Below are positions 63,613-64,000 of a DNA stretch of 64,000 bases, in pieces; the stretch's first letter is position 1; each line of letters starts with the position of its first letter. The stretch lies in assembly GCF_011392125.1 (NCBI RefSeq), contig NZ_JAAJBU010000009.1:81103-145102 (forward strand). Direction: 5' to 3'. This stretch comes from Flavobacterium lotistagni. Lineage in GTDB: Bacteria; Bacteroidota; Bacteroidia; Flavobacteriales; Flavobacteriaceae. Both the position numbers and the translations under genes were made by a program. Below the pieces are notes generated by a model, which worked only from the letters and a program-made list of their open reading frames with translations, made no database searches and was not told where the DNA came from.

Positions 63613-64000
63613 TTAATTTTTATTGATCAAAAACTTCTGTTGGTAAGATTTGCCGTCGATGGTTAAGTCTAGTATATACATTCCGTTAGCTAAACCTGAC
63701 ACATTAATCTTTTCTGTGATGTTTCTGTAATTTGAAACTTCTCTACCGCTAATGTCTATAATTCTACCCGAAACATTCTGTGCTGGATTTGAAAGAGCAA
63801 CATTTAATTCGTTTGAGGCAGGATTTGGGTAAAGACTGATTTGTGAAGCAGAGAAATTCTCAGTACTTAATGGAACCAATGGTAAAGCCACCAAATCGCC
63901 TCCGGTTGGCAAAGCTACCCATAGCCCGAAAGCTGGTCCTTCGCTATTGTTGGCTGGATTCAAGAATCCGCTGGCTACTACAGTAAGCGCTTTTCCTTGA
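63613..64000 (-). CDS. DUF4397/T9SS-sorted protein (3' part)
   Basis: The frame is open to the window edge, so the N-terminus is missing. The upstream part reads GKALTVVASGFLNPANNS, then GPAFGLWVALPTGG, which matches the repeat end of DUF4397 proteins. The last 85 residues are a type A T9SS sorting domain (ISLYPNPASNELNVAL; GRIIDISGREV; GLANGMYILDL; YQQKFLINKN). It should be exported to the cell surface. The function of DUF4397 is unknown. Confidence 0.85.
   Translation of the reverse strand, partial: QGKALTVVASGFLNPANNSEGPAFGLWVALPTGGDLVALPLVPLSTENFSASQISLYPNPASNELNVALSNPAQNVSGRIIDISGREVSNYRNITEKINVSGLANGMYILDLTIDGKSYQQKFLINKN

Overview
The window looks like a chromosome segment of a Flavobacterium-type member of the Flavobacteriaceae (Bacteroidota). 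The evidence is: two proteins with type IX secretion C-terminal sorting domains, the gliding protein GldI, Bacteroidota-style RNA polymerase omega, a menaquinone pathway, TAnnTTTG (-7) promoter boxes, AT-rich leaders mostly lacking Shine-Dalgarno sequences, and tRNA genes without encoded CCA. No phage, transposase, CRISPR array or complete defence system was seen. Almost all of the window is housekeeping gene content.

Layout. 1-2.7 kb: end of a rhomboid protease, a SIMPL-domain protein, a T9SS-sorted protein and a small secreted protein. 2.8-5.6 kb (minus): operon of a DUF2520 dehydrogenase-like protein, a KdsC-type phosphatase, a UbiA prenyltransferase and Maf. 5.8-11.3 kb: a fused ResB-CcsA cytochrome c maturation protein, a glutathione-peroxidase-like lipoprotein, a GNAT enzyme and a secreted thioredoxin. 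11.4-22.5 kb: menaquinone genes menD, menB, menA and menC, interleaved with an S1 RNA-binding protein, a DODA-type dioxygenase, three PH-domain membrane proteins, an MBL hydrolase and a TPR protein. 22.5-30 kb: nadC, a BrkB-family protein, DUF2147, priA, a LytTR response regulator and the rpsF-rpsR-rplI operon. 30-37 kb: ligA, then four consecutive YhhN-like membrane proteins, then a 5'-nucleotidase encoded as two genes. 37-45 kb: dapA, bamD, rpoZ, coaBC, DUF4835, recN, fabV. 45-50.9 kb: a GNAT enzyme, two cyclophilin-FKBP fusions, gldI, an nrnA-like DHH phosphoesterase and crcB. 51-60 kb: guaA, two LysM proteins, OsmC, DUF3820, pyrG, yidC. 60-64 kb: DUF1905, an NlpC/P60 peptidase, thiolase, three tRNAs (Ser, Pro, Arg) with a duplicated tail, and the 3' part of a DUF4397/T9SS protein.

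The most interesting non-genic signal is a family of five dispersed hairpin elements of about 80-110 bp (20096, 24346, 29381, 35889, 61201). They share fixed arms but have different, internally self-complementary centres. Other points are the YhhN-like quartet, in which only the first member keeps the acidic GD/SD motifs; a perfect 16-bp palindrome on the promoter of the dioxygenase gene; CACAGATT repeats around the DUF1905 gene; and an 8-bp tandem repeat just upstream of a start codon. I did not find a convincing new multi-gene system.
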